NCBI RefSeq assembly: GCF_001908095.1
Contig: NZ_MKGR01000003.1
Location: 126,081 to 190,080 of the forward strand
From: Xenorhabdus thuongxuanensis
Lineage (GTDB): Bacteria > Pseudomonadota > Gammaproteobacteria > Enterobacterales > Enterobacteriaceae
Length of the DNA stretch: 64,000 nt
Reading direction: 5' to 3'
Below are positions 44,987 through 53,152 of the stretch, one piece after another. A program made the translations under genes and the position numbers. The notes beneath the pieces are model-generated. The model saw only the letters and a program-made list of their open reading frames with translations. It was not told the DNA's origin and ran no database searches. The stretch's first letter is position 1. Each line of letters begins with the position of its first letter.

Positions 44987-45733
44987 TCATTTATTCTTGC
45001 TTACGATAAAAATCATTTCTTCTGACTGATCATGATAAGTTTCTCCTTGCCAGTTACCGAATACATTTGTCGCAATTAAATTCGCGTCAGCTAGTGCTTG
45101 CTGGATCTCAGTAAAACTGGCAAATGCAATTGCTGAAAATGCCTGGTATTCCTGCTTGTTGTTTAAAACTTGATAGTAAGTGCCGTAAGTAACAGTCCTA
45201 TTGTGAACTCGAAAATCATTCCATGCCAAGATAGGGCCTAATATTGGATGGATAAACTCACGTTTAGAATCTGCTTTTGTCCAACTCAACCACTCTTTTG
45301 CTAAAGGGTTACGACTGTCAAAAATACACTGCCCCCCTTCAGCCAAGTGTTCATAAATCCGTTTAAGTACTGCAACTCGATCTTGATGAGTTAGGAACAC
45401 TTGAAAAACGTGGCCGGATAAAATGATTAAGTCGAATTTCTGAAATAATGCCAACTGCTTAGCATCGGATTGTACCCAAGTGACTTGTGATCCTGCTGGT
45501 TTGGTTTTAGCAATATCCAGCATAGAGTCGGCAATATCACAGCCAAATACCACCTTATCGGGATAGGTTAGAGCGATTTTATTAGTGAGTGTTCCCGTGC
45601 CACAGCCTAAATCTAAAATAGCATGTGCATTTTTGGCAAGTCCGATATAATAGTCGTAATCTGGTACCCATTCGTTATCGAAATCATAAAACTGAGCTAA
45701 GTTGCTGTCCTGATAGAGTCGATCAATTGCCAT
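44987..45733 (-). CDS. Class I SAM-dependent methyltransferase
   Basis: A 248-residue methyltransferase with the Rossmann motif I AILDLGCGTGTLTNKI at about residues 37-52, motif II VVFGCDIADSMLDIAK and the post-motif FDLIILSGHVFQVFL. It has no membrane part. Length and motif spacing fit small-molecule methyltransferases of the UbiE/Tam type, not DNA methylases. It converges on the protease terminator and diverges from the MFS exporter at 45889. The acceptor is unknown. Confidence 0.83.
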   Translation of the reverse strand: MAIDRLYQDSNLAQFYDFDNEWVPDYDYYIGLAKNAHAILDLGCGTGTLTNKIALTYPDKVVFGCDIADSMLDIAKTKPAGSQVTWVQSDAKQLALFQKFDLIILSGHVFQVFLTHQDRVAVLKRIYEHLAEGGQCIFDSRNPLAKEWLSWTKADSKREFIHPILGPILAWNDFRVHNRTVTYGTYYQVLNNKQEYQAFSAIAFASFTEIQQALADANLIATNVFGNWQGETYHDQSEEMIFIVSKNK

Positions 45734-45888
45734 ATCTAATAATCCTTAGTATCATTATGCTGATTTCTCCCCCCTGTTTATTGTTCTTTCTTCATGCCAT
45801 TGCCTCTCCTTTAACATTAAGCATCACCCCAAAAATTTTATCAAATACCAATCTCATTTCTTATATCTGAGTCTGAGGAGGCTTAAAT

Positions 45889-47073
45889 ATGCCACCACAT
45901 ATTGTTCTATCTATGATGCTACTTATATTTTCACTTATTGTATTTTTCATTGGTGCGACGGAATTTATGTTATCACCCATGCTCAAGCCTTTGGCTGAGG
46001 CATTTAGAACGACAACAGACAAGGCTACTTGGCTGGTCTCTGGTTATGCCCTCGCCTATGCACTTGCAGCACCGATTTTTGGTTGGTTGTCCGATCGGAT
46101 CAATCGACGCAAATTATTGCTGGTATCCTTGCTGTTTCTGTCCCTTGATGGATTAGCATTAACGGTAGCCCCCAACTTGGAGATTGCAATTAGCTTACGT
46201 ATTTTTGGTGGTATTGCTTCTGCCGCTTTGATTCCGACCATTTTTGCGCTGGTTGCAGAACTTTTTCCACCCGATAAGCAGGCGTCAGCGATGGGAATTA
46301 TCATGCTTGGTATGACAGCCGGAATTGCAGGAGGACCTATTTTTGCCGGTGTTTTGACTGAATTATTTTACTGGCAGGTGCCATTTTTAGTGAGTGCATC
46401 AGGTTGTTTTTTGCTCTATATTTTAAGCAAAAAATACTTTTCAAACCAGATTAATACCCGAAAAACAGTTCATCAAACGGTAACATTTCAATCGATATTT
46501 CAATTTGGATACCAAGGAAACTTAATACGCCCTCTTATGGCAAAAGGATTTTGGAATGGTACAGCAGTATCTGCTTTTATATTAGCCGGAGAGGTTTTAA
46601 GACATCATTACGATTTGGGAACAGGGGCAGTTGGTATCTCTGTTTCTGCATTTGGTATCGGGCTTGGTTTTGGTAATCTATCCGTAAGTATTGTGAAATA
46701 CCTGAATATCAGAGATGAATGTGCACTTTTGTTGGCAATAGTCTTACTTTTCATTACTTGTTCTTCATTTATGCTATTGCCCTTGTCTTTGCTTTTTAGT
46801 TTGGCTTGTCTGATGTTATGGGGATATACACTCGGCCTTGCTGCTCCGATAAGCACTTCAATTCTGGCAAATCGGGCAAAGCAGTATAAAGGCCAAATAT
46901 TAGCTATCTCAGAAAGTTTGAACAATCTAACCATTCTGAGTTTACTTCCAATAGTTACTATGTTGTTGTCACAATACGGCACTGTGGTAACGATGATGAT
47001 ACTGGGAAGCTGTTTTATCGTAGCAATTGGGCTAACGCTGAAAGATTTATTGGTGACGCTGTCATCTAATTAA
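45889..47073 (+). CDS. MFS transporter (drug-efflux type)
   Basis: A 394-residue MFS protein with 12 predicted helices. Motif A is GWLSDRINRRKLLLVSLL (about residues 64-81), and MLGMTAGIAGGPIFAGVLTE in helix five resembles the antiporter motif C of DHA1 drug exporters such as Bcr and AraJ. GAGGAGGC precedes the ATG. The methyltransferase at 44987 diverges from it, so the pair may methylate and export the same compound; that is inference. Confidence 0.85.
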   Translation: MPPHIVLSMMLLIFSLIVFFIGATEFMLSPMLKPLAEAFRTTTDKATWLVSGYALAYALAAPIFGWLSDRINRRKLLLVSLLFLSLDGLALTVAPNLEIAISLRIFGGIASAALIPTIFALVAELFPPDKQASAMGIIMLGMTAGIAGGPIFAGVLTELFYWQVPFLVSASGCFLLYILSKKYFSNQINTRKTVHQTVTFQSIFQFGYQGNLIRPLMAKGFWNGTAVSAFILAGEVLRHHYDLGTGAVGISVSAFGIGLGFGNLSVSIVKYLNIRDECALLLAIVLLFITCSSFMLLPLSLLFSLACLMLWGYTLGLAAPISTSILANRAKQYKGQILAISESLNNLTILSLLPIVTMLLSQYGTVVTMMILGSCFIVAIGLTLKDLLVTLSSN

Positions 47074-47332
47074 AGCTACTAACTATTCTTTTGAACTATA
47101 CTTGTACTACATTCTTTTATGGCAACTAATGGTTTATTACGTTGGCGCCTTCTCATGTGATTAAATAACGCTCAATTAAATGTATTTCATTTAATATTAA
47201 TGTGATACATAATTTAATTCTATTTAAATAAGATGGAATTATATATATTTAGACACCATCTTAATCCACAGATTAAATTATAGTTTATCAATTCACTATA
47301 TAATAATTAAATGACATATAAGGAACCACTGT

Positions 47333-48154
47333 ATGAAAAATGAAAGAAGACTTTTTCTGAAACAGGCAAGTGTTACTGGTGCAGTATTTTCATTATTACC
47401 TCTGATGCAAACAGGAGTTTTCGCCTCTTCACATAGCCAACCAAAGGAAGGAGATGGTATTGATATAGGAGTTTGTGAGATGACTCCAGAGGAAATGTCA
47501 GGTCCATATTTTATAAATAACAAATTACTGAGAAGGAATATAACAGAGGATGAACCAGGAATACCTCTTTTATTGACAATGAAAGTAATTGATTCTGTCA
47601 CCTGTCAACCTTTACATGATATTTTTATTGATATATGGCATTGTAATGCAATGGGAAAGTATTCAGGCTGGAAATACATAAACCCAGATCTTGAAGCTCC
47701 ATCTGATAATATAGGGACGATTTCAAGAACTGATGAAAGCACATTTCTTCGTGGGGCACAAAGGACAGACAAAGAAGGCATAGTCAGATTCACCACAATT
47801 TTCCCCGGTTTTTATGCTGGAAGAGCCATACATATTCATTTATCAGCAAGGAATTCGAACGTACAAAAAAGACAGGAAGATAAATTCTATTTTGTAGGCC
47901 AACTATATTTTCCTGAGGATATATCCAAAGAAATAATGAGTAATGATATGTATTCTCCAAGGGATGTTAATAGACTTAAAAATGAAGATGATTCCATCTT
48001 TTCTGGTGTTAAAAATAGAGCTGCGATTTTGACAATAGAAAAAATAAGTGATAATTCATTAGATGGATTACACGGAAAGATAGTTCTATCTATTAATAAA
48101 GACCATGTATCTGAGAAAATAACCCCTAAAGACTTAGCTAAATACACTGTGTAG
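47333..48154 (+). CDS. Intradiol ring-cleavage dioxygenase-like protein with secretion signal
   Basis: This 273-residue protein has a twin-arginine-like N-terminus (MKNERRLFLKQASVTGAVFSLLPL) followed by the dioxygenase beta-sandwich. TPEEMSGPYFINNKLLRRNITED and DSVTCQPLHDIFIDIWHCNAMGKYSGW hold tyrosine candidates for the Fe(III) site. FPGFYAGRAIHIHL gives the third Tyr and the two His ligands. It resembles the exported intradiol dioxygenase-like proteins in insect- and plant-associated bacteria more than cytoplasmic catechol dioxygenases. Likely substrates are catechols or plant and insect cuticle phenolics. It stands alone, with a 259-bp AT-rich gap before it. Confidence 0.78.
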   Translation: MKNERRLFLKQASVTGAVFSLLPLMQTGVFASSHSQPKEGDGIDIGVCEMTPEEMSGPYFINNKLLRRNITEDEPGIPLLLTMKVIDSVTCQPLHDIFIDIWHCNAMGKYSGWKYINPDLEAPSDNIGTISRTDESTFLRGAQRTDKEGIVRFTTIFPGFYAGRAIHIHLSARNSNVQKRQEDKFYFVGQLYFPEDISKEIMSNDMYSPRDVNRLKNEDDSIFSGVKNRAAILTIEKISDNSLDGLHGKIVLSINKDHVSEKITPKDLAKYTV

Positions 48155-48269
48155 GTGAATCTAATATCTCCCCTTCTCGCATACGTGCTTCTATCCAGCG
48201 GCGTGCCTGTATAATTTCAAGTACGGGCTCTTCGGCTTTTTCCGTCCACAAGTCGAGTTTGGGTTTCAT
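48138..48269 (-). pseudogene. Small unassigned frame at a junction
   Basis: On the minus strand, ATG at 48267-48269 opens a 43-codon frame beginning MKPKLDLWTEKAEEPVLEI and continuing RWIEARMREGEILD, then running into unrelated codons that overlap the dioxygenase 3' end. The start has no clear ribosome-binding site. The abrupt transition near 48155-48165 and the immediate abutment to a headless LysE gene on the other side suggest an inserted remnant of a foreign gene, perhaps phage-derived. Family not recognised. Confidence 0.4.
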
Positions 48270-48272
48270 GGA

Positions 48273-48671
48273 ATGCTTTTTGCAGGAGCGGCTTACTTGA
48301 TCTATATTGGCTACAAAACGCTCACATCAAAAACTGAAGTTGATGTTGATATTAATTCGAGCAAAGCTACCTCAATAGCTTCTTTTAGAACGGGTTTCCT
48401 AACTAATGTATTAAATCCAAAAACCACACTTTTTGTTGTCAGTATATTTACTCAAATTGTTTCACCATTCACTGATATTGAATTACAAATTGGTTATGGG
48501 CTCTTTATGTCTCTTATGCATCTTATCTGGTTTATTGGAGTAGCAACCTTCTTTTCTCACCATAAACTTAGAACCATAATGTTAGAAAAGCAAGCCATAT
48601 TCAATCGTATCATTGGCATCATTTTAATGGGATTAGGCGTTTCTTTAGGTGTAATCCCTATTACCAATTAA
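48273..48671 (+). pseudogene. LysE/RhtB-family exporter lacking its N-terminal third
   Basis: The frame begins inside helix three (MLFAGAAYLIYIGYKTLTSK) and continues normally through FRTGFLTNVLNPKTTLFVVSIFTQIV, a family signature, to the C-terminus (IMGLGVSLG-like end). A complete RhtB protein has about 205 residues; 132 remain. The missing first helices suggest a deletion coupled to the foreign segment just upstream (48138-48269). Confidence 0.8.
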
Positions 48672-48716
48672 TAAGTTATAAAATGCAATAAAAACAACCA
48701 TAAGGAGTAAACTGTT

Positions 48717-49499
48717 ATGCCAATCAACTTTAATGCGCCAGAAAATAGGCATACTTACCTTGGTCGTGAAGTTCAACAAGAATGGTTCGATTTAATGCAG
48801 AAGCTGGTGGATCCACACGATAAGGAGATCGCAGATATTGGTTGTGGTGGAGGTATTTATTCTCTGGCATGGCAAAAAATGGGAGCTAAAAAAGTCACTT
48901 GCGTTGATTTTTCTCAGCAGATGCTGGCTGATGCAGCGGAAAATACCCAAAGTTTGCCAAATATCATTATCAAACAAGGTAATGCTCTTTGCACTGGTTT
49001 ACCTGATAGCTGCCAGGATATTGTCTTTGAAAGAGCGCTTATCCACCATATCAGTCAAGAAAATAGGAACTCTTGTTTTGCTGAAGCCCATCGCTTATTG
49101 CGTTCTGGCGGAGTATATATTTTGCAAGACAGAACGTTGCAAGATATCCAACGCCCGGGATCACCTGAACATATTCGTGGTTATATCTTTGATATTTATC
49201 CTCACCTGCAATATTTTGAAAATCAACGCAGGCCAGACGACAATATTGAAGTGATCGATGGATTACAATCCGTTGGTTTTAAACAAGTGAAGGTATTTTC
49301 TCTTTTGGAAAAACGCACTACTTATAAAAATTTTTTACAGTTAGCCGCAGATTTTCAGGCGCGCAAGGGTCGATCTATTTTACATGAATTAAGTGATGAA
49401 GAAATAGCTCATCTAATCAGGCATATTGAAAAATCGCTGGGTGCTGAGACGGATATTGTTGAGAAAGATTTTTGGACGATATGGACAGGGATAAAATAA
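48717..49499 (+). CDS. Class I SAM-dependent methyltransferase
   Basis: A 260-residue methyltransferase. Motif I is IADIGCGGGIYSLAWQ (about residues 38-53), motif II VTCVDFSQQMLADAAE, and the core region is DIVFERALIHHIS and LRSGGVYILQDRTLQDIQRPG. It resembles the UbiE/Tam small-molecule family. It follows AAGGAGTAAACTGTT with a good start. It lies between a broken exporter and an IS-containing segment, so it may be a survivor of an older cluster. Confidence 0.83.
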   Translation: MPINFNAPENRHTYLGREVQQEWFDLMQKLVDPHDKEIADIGCGGGIYSLAWQKMGAKKVTCVDFSQQMLADAAENTQSLPNIIIKQGNALCTGLPDSCQDIVFERALIHHISQENRNSCFAEAHRLLRSGGVYILQDRTLQDIQRPGSPEHIRGYIFDIYPHLQYFENQRRPDDNIEVIDGLQSVGFKQVKVFSLLEKRTTYKNFLQLAADFQARKGRSILHELSDEEIAHLIRHIEKSLGAETDIVEKDFWTIWTGIK

Positions 49500-49531
49500 A
49501 GCAAAGACGGAATATATAAAATAAACAAACA

Positions 49532-49630
49532 GATAGATAGATAGATAATAGAAAAGATCTGCGACGGACGCTCTTTTCATTAACAAATATCGCCATTTTA
49601 GGCAAAATTGATACTTGATGTGGAGCGTCC
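49532..49630. repeat. GATA tetranucleotide run and 8-bp inverted repeat
   Basis: Four GATA copies stand in tandem at 49532-49547. Just after, GGACGCTC (49566-49573) and its exact complement GAGCGTCC (49623-49630) bracket about 50 bp that include the small palindrome GCCATTTTAGGC. The run could slip in copy number, and the inverted repeat may be a structured RNA or element end. No gene is seen in the 180-bp gap. Confidence 0.35.
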
Positions 49631-49958
49631 ATCTTATGAACTCAAATTAATACAGATTTATGACGTAATAGTGACACATTACATGATTCGATATTTATTG
49701 CGAATATCTCTAACCTGAGATTTTAGTTGCCCGCAACCCCCGAAAATTTCTGTGCCATCACTTTTATCTGATATGCACTGAAAACCTGCTTCGGTAAGTG
49801 CCTTGGCAAAATATGGCATCTTGTCTGAGGGACTCAAAGTTATTCCATTGATATCACTAACTTCATTTAAGTACTTTAACTTGATAATAAATATGTCTTT
49901 ATCTACCAGATCTTTTAACCGTGCCAAATCCTCTTGTGAGTCATTTATTTTTCCATAT

Positions 49959-50541
49959 GAAAGGTTAAAACCACCGACTTTAGTCGGTCAGCTTTAGCTG
50001 CGATACTGTGTTGCACGAGAGGTGCAATATGGATTACAGATATGGCAGCCCCACGGTATTCCAGATTGAATATCATTTTGTGTGGGTAACAAAATACAGG
50101 TACAAAGTGCTGACAGGTGAAGTCGGTATGCGGGTGCGTGAATTAGTCCGTCAAACATGTGAAGCGTTTGAGATTAGGATAGTCAGTGGTGTAGTGAGCC
50201 AAGATCATGTTCACATACTGGTGAGTTGCCCCCCGACATTAGCGCCTTCAGAGATCATGAGGCGACTGAAGGGAAGGACAGCGAGCAAGTTGTTTGAAGA
50301 GTTTGCTCATCTGAAGAAGCGCTACTGGGGGCAGCATTTTTGGGGCAGAGGCTATTTTTGTGCCACAGTGGGTCAGTTAACAGAAGAGATGATTAAGGCT
50401 TATCTGGAGCATCATTTTGAACCAAACCCAGATGATAACTTCAGGATAGATAATTGACACATCGTTCAGCCGATGCGTATCCGGACTTTCAGTCCGTTAA
50501 TTACTAACCCACCTACTTTAGTAGGTGGTTGTTGAGTTTTC
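49959..50541 (+). mobile_element. IS200/IS605-family insertion sequence
   Basis: The element carries one Y1 transposase gene and subterminal hairpins: left ACCGAC / GTCGGT at 49973-49988, right CCACCTAC / GTAGGTGG at 50509-50528. It has no terminal inverted repeats and no target duplication that I can see. The boundaries were inferred by joining the flanks (ATAT from each side), which restores the reading frame of the interrupted gene. IS200/IS605 elements insert single-stranded next to a short target and favour the lagging strand; terminus-proximal copies are common. Confidence 0.75.
50029..50457 (+). CDS. tnpA: IS200/IS605 Y1 transposase TnpA
   Basis: A 142-residue HUH-type transposase. 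The HUH motif is QDHVHILV (H60 and H62), and the catalytic Tyr is Y125 in TEEMIKAYLEHH. The opening FQIEYHFVWVTKYRYKVLTGEV is typical of TnpA from this family. Starting at the ATG at 50029, preceded by GAGGTGCAAT, gives the usual length. The gene is intact and no tnpB is present, so the element is of the IS200 single-gene type and may still be active. Confidence 0.92.
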   Translation: MDYRYGSPTVFQIEYHFVWVTKYRYKVLTGEVGMRVRELVRQTCEAFEIRIVSGVVSQDHVHILVSCPPTLAPSEIMRRLKGRTASKLFEEFAHLKKRYWGQHFWGRGYFCATVGQLTEEMIKAYLEHHFEPNPDDNFRIDN

Positions 50542-50641
50542 ATATAATTACAAGGTAATTATTTCTTATCATTTGATTTTATTAGAAAAATAAATAACCA
50601 ATCTGATATCTTATAGAGAATAAAATAAAAATATTTGAAAT

Positions 50642-50675
50642 AAAAAAGAGCTTAGGTAAATGTAAGCTCTTTTTT
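50642..50675 (-). terminator. Terminator after the decarboxylase gene
   Basis: The stem AAAAAAGAGCTTA / TAAGCTCTTTTTT with an 8-nt loop lies about 60 bp past the decarboxylase stop. On the minus strand a T-run follows. It looks bidirectional. Confidence 0.85.
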
Positions 50676-50737
50676 GAGTTAAGAAATTAATTTTCAATTA
50701 GTTAAACAATATCGCTTAATATTCAAGCTTGTATTTG

Positions 50738-52681
50738 TTAACCAATAAATGGTACTTCTAGTTCTAATTTAGAACGAGACTTTTTCTCTTCTTCATCAAC
50801 AATTTGGTTCAGTTTCTTAACAAAGATAGCTTTAAGCTGCTGCCAAAACTCTTCAAAATGCTCTTCATTGCGTAAGCAATAAGTCATTACCGCTGCTCGC
50901 AGTACATAGATATTGCGAACTTTCTCCCATTCACTACGGCTAAAACCACATTTCTCCGCATAGCGCCATGGTGTATCACCGTATTCTTTATAATCTAATA
51001 TGGTTGATGATGTGAGAAAATCGTTAGTATAAGCACGCCCTGTGGAGTATGAGCAAAGCTCGTATAAGCGTTTGTTAAGTGAATTATGATTGCTCAGGCT
51101 TTCGCTACCGATTTCTTTGAAAGTAAAGTTGATCATATGGAAATCAGGGGATGGAAAGGTATGCACTTCAAATCGATGTTTACCGATTTCTATTGACGGT
51201 AAGCTTGCCAATTTATTCAACAACCTTTGTGCTGTGACGATGCCCGCAGCAATTATTTTTCCATATCCATTAATATTCAAAGGTAATAAACGATGAGCAG
51301 CCCAAAGTGCCGCTGCTGTTGCTCCCGATTTTGAACCTTCCATGATGGATGAACCAAGAATTCCCCGATTGATGGTATTTGCTTTATCATCACGGTCTTC
51401 AAATACATATGCTGCATGCGAAGAGATCAATTTGAGAATGCGCTTGTCTTTCATGCAGATAGCACCCGCTGCATATTGAATGAAGCCAACTTTATGCGGA
51501 TCTACGGTAATCGAGTCAACTTCTTTCAATGCTTTGAAGCTTTGGTAAACTTCTGGCTTTGGCCAACTGATATTTTCTGGCATAATCTCCACCGAACGGT
51601 GATACTTGGTCAGCTTATCATACTCTATAAATTCTCCTTGTTCATTCAGGAGCATGGAACAGGCATATCCTGCATAGGCAGCATCAACGTGAATATAGAA
51701 TGACTCGCCATAACGTTCCTCACATTCTTTCCTTAACGCAATGATTTCATCAATCCGATCAATAGCTCCAACTTCAGTCGTTCCCACCACGGCAATCATT
51801 GCCAGGATTGGTTCACCTTGTTCAATTAATTCAAAGGTGATTTTCCGCATTTGGGCAATGTCAGTTTGATAGCTCTCATTTACAGGTAATGGAATAATGT
51901 TTTCTTGACCAATACCAAAAATATCTGCGGCTTTCATCCAAGAATAGTGCTTGGATTGTGGAACCAGTAATTTGCCTAGGATTTCTGCTTTAACTCCCGT
52001 GCCACGACATGTTATATCACGAATTTCTTCAAACAACCCACGTTCTTGCAGTTGAGTAATAAGATCCAAAAGTTCAGCGGTTGGCATATTTTTCAACTGC
52101 CGGGACGTTTTATGTTCGGTTAGATCTTTTGCTTTAGGATGTTGAGATATGGCAAAAGACAATGTTTTTAAATTCCTGGCTACCCATAGACCTTCATAAT
52201 TAGCTACTGTGCCACCAGAAGTAATATGTCCCCAGGATTTCTGCGGGTCATAACCAAACATGCGGCAAAGATCTAATCCTGATTCAAGTTCTAATTCTGT
52301 TGTTGTCGGGGATGCTTCATAACTACAGTTATTCGGGTTGTACATCATGGCCATAACGTAGGCAAGATTAGAAACCATTAAGGTATCACTATTGATATGA
52401 CCAAGGTAACGAGGAGAAAAGAACGGAATAGACGTGTTTTTCAGTTTTGCAGACAGCTGATTTAAGATCCCTTCTGTACGATAAAGAGTTTCTCTATAGT
52501 TATGTTCATAGCGATCAACGGATGTGATCAAGGTCGAATCTTCGGGGTGAAAACCTGAACGCCAATGCAAATGTTCGCTCACTGCATAATCCATCATCTC
52601 TCTAAAAAAAACAGCATTTTCTGATTTTGGCCCCAAAAACAATGCATCTATATTTAAATTAGGTTGAAATGGTTTAGTCAT
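50738..52681 (-). CDS. PLP-dependent aromatic amino-acid decarboxylase, tyrosine decarboxylase-like
   Basis: A 647-residue group II decarboxylase, longer than glutamate decarboxylase and matching the length and blocks of bacterial tyrosine decarboxylases (TyrDC). WGHITSGGTVANYEGLW starts the PLP domain, IHVDAAYAGYACSML contains the Asp binding the pyridine N, and VDPHKVGFIQYAAGA holds the PLP lysine (about residue 397). It would decarboxylate tyrosine, phenylalanine or a related amino acid to an amine. Its start has AAAAGG ten bases upstream. It stands alone, without the amino-acid antiporter that usually accompanies TyrDC for acid resistance, hinting at a biosynthetic role. Confidence 0.75.
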   Translation of the reverse strand: MTKPFQPNLNIDALFLGPKSENAVFFREMMDYAVSEHLHWRSGFHPEDSTLITSVDRYEHNYRETLYRTEGILNQLSAKLKNTSIPFFSPRYLGHINSDTLMVSNLAYVMAMMYNPNNCSYEASPTTTELELESGLDLCRMFGYDPQKSWGHITSGGTVANYEGLWVARNLKTLSFAISQHPKAKDLTEHKTSRQLKNMPTAELLDLITQLQERGLFEEIRDITCRGTGVKAEILGKLLVPQSKHYSWMKAADIFGIGQENIIPLPVNESYQTDIAQMRKITFELIEQGEPILAMIAVVGTTEVGAIDRIDEIIALRKECEERYGESFYIHVDAAYAGYACSMLLNEQGEFIEYDKLTKYHRSVEIMPENISWPKPEVYQSFKALKEVDSITVDPHKVGFIQYAAGAICMKDKRILKLISSHAAYVFEDRDDKANTINRGILGSSIMEGSKSGATAAALWAAHRLLPLNINGYGKIIAAGIVTAQRLLNKLASLPSIEIGKHRFEVHTFPSPDFHMINFTFKEIGSESLSNHNSLNKRLYELCSYSTGRAYTNDFLTSSTILDYKEYGDTPWRYAEKCGFSRSEWEKVRNIYVLRAAVMTYCLRNEEHFEEFWQQLKAIFVKKLNQIVDEEEKKSRSKLELEVPFIG

Positions 52682-53152
52682 GATTAAGTAACCTTTTAAT
52701 TGATTGTTTTTTATCTTGTTTTAAATTAAATAGTTATAAAATTATTAATAGATTTTTTATTTTCTTTTTTAATGGAAAACATCTTGTTGAGAATAAAACC
52801 ACATAGTAACTAGTTGAAAATAATTTGTTTGATTTTCAATCTCAGTATTGCATAAAAAAAATTCTGCAATATTATGATTATGCCAAATAAATTTATTTTA
52901 GATAGATATAAAACATAATTTATGGGTGATTAATGATAAATTAATAATTAACTTTTATTTTGTTCACTATTATAAATAAATGAAAATACCACCAGTGATA
53001 TTTCAATGAAAATGTTTCTACTGAAATTATAAACATAATGAATTTCTTGCATAACAGAAACCGTGATGTTGTCACTGTTTCCGCTATGTCGAAAGAAGAT
53101 TGAAAAGAATAAGATAATCAATTGAGATAGTATGAATTATCTATCATATGTT
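52682..53152. other. AT-rich 470-bp gap
   Basis: Between the decarboxylase (start at its left edge) and the DmsC-like gene (stop at its right edge) I see no gene, tRNA or strong hairpin. The region is rich in A/T tracts and presumably holds the decarboxylase promoter, with possible silencing by H-NS. Confidence 0.5.

Larger units (their letters stand above)
49679..50572 (-). pseudogene. RlmN/Cfr-like C-terminal remnant split by an insertion sequence
   Basis: The minus-strand frame from 49958 to 49679 ends in DKMPYFAKALTEAGFQC and EIFGGCGQLKSQVRDI. This is the hallmark C-terminus of RlmN/Cfr radical SAM methyltransferases, in which the Cys of CGQL is methylated during rRNA adenine methylation. 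Before it stands KINDSQEDLARLKDL, matching the family's GVNDS block. Across the IS element the frame resumes as RNNYLVIIYG when the element (49959-50541) is removed. No radical SAM CxxxCxxC core remains upstream of 50572; a stop precedes it. So the gene had already lost its N-terminal part. Confidence 0.65.
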
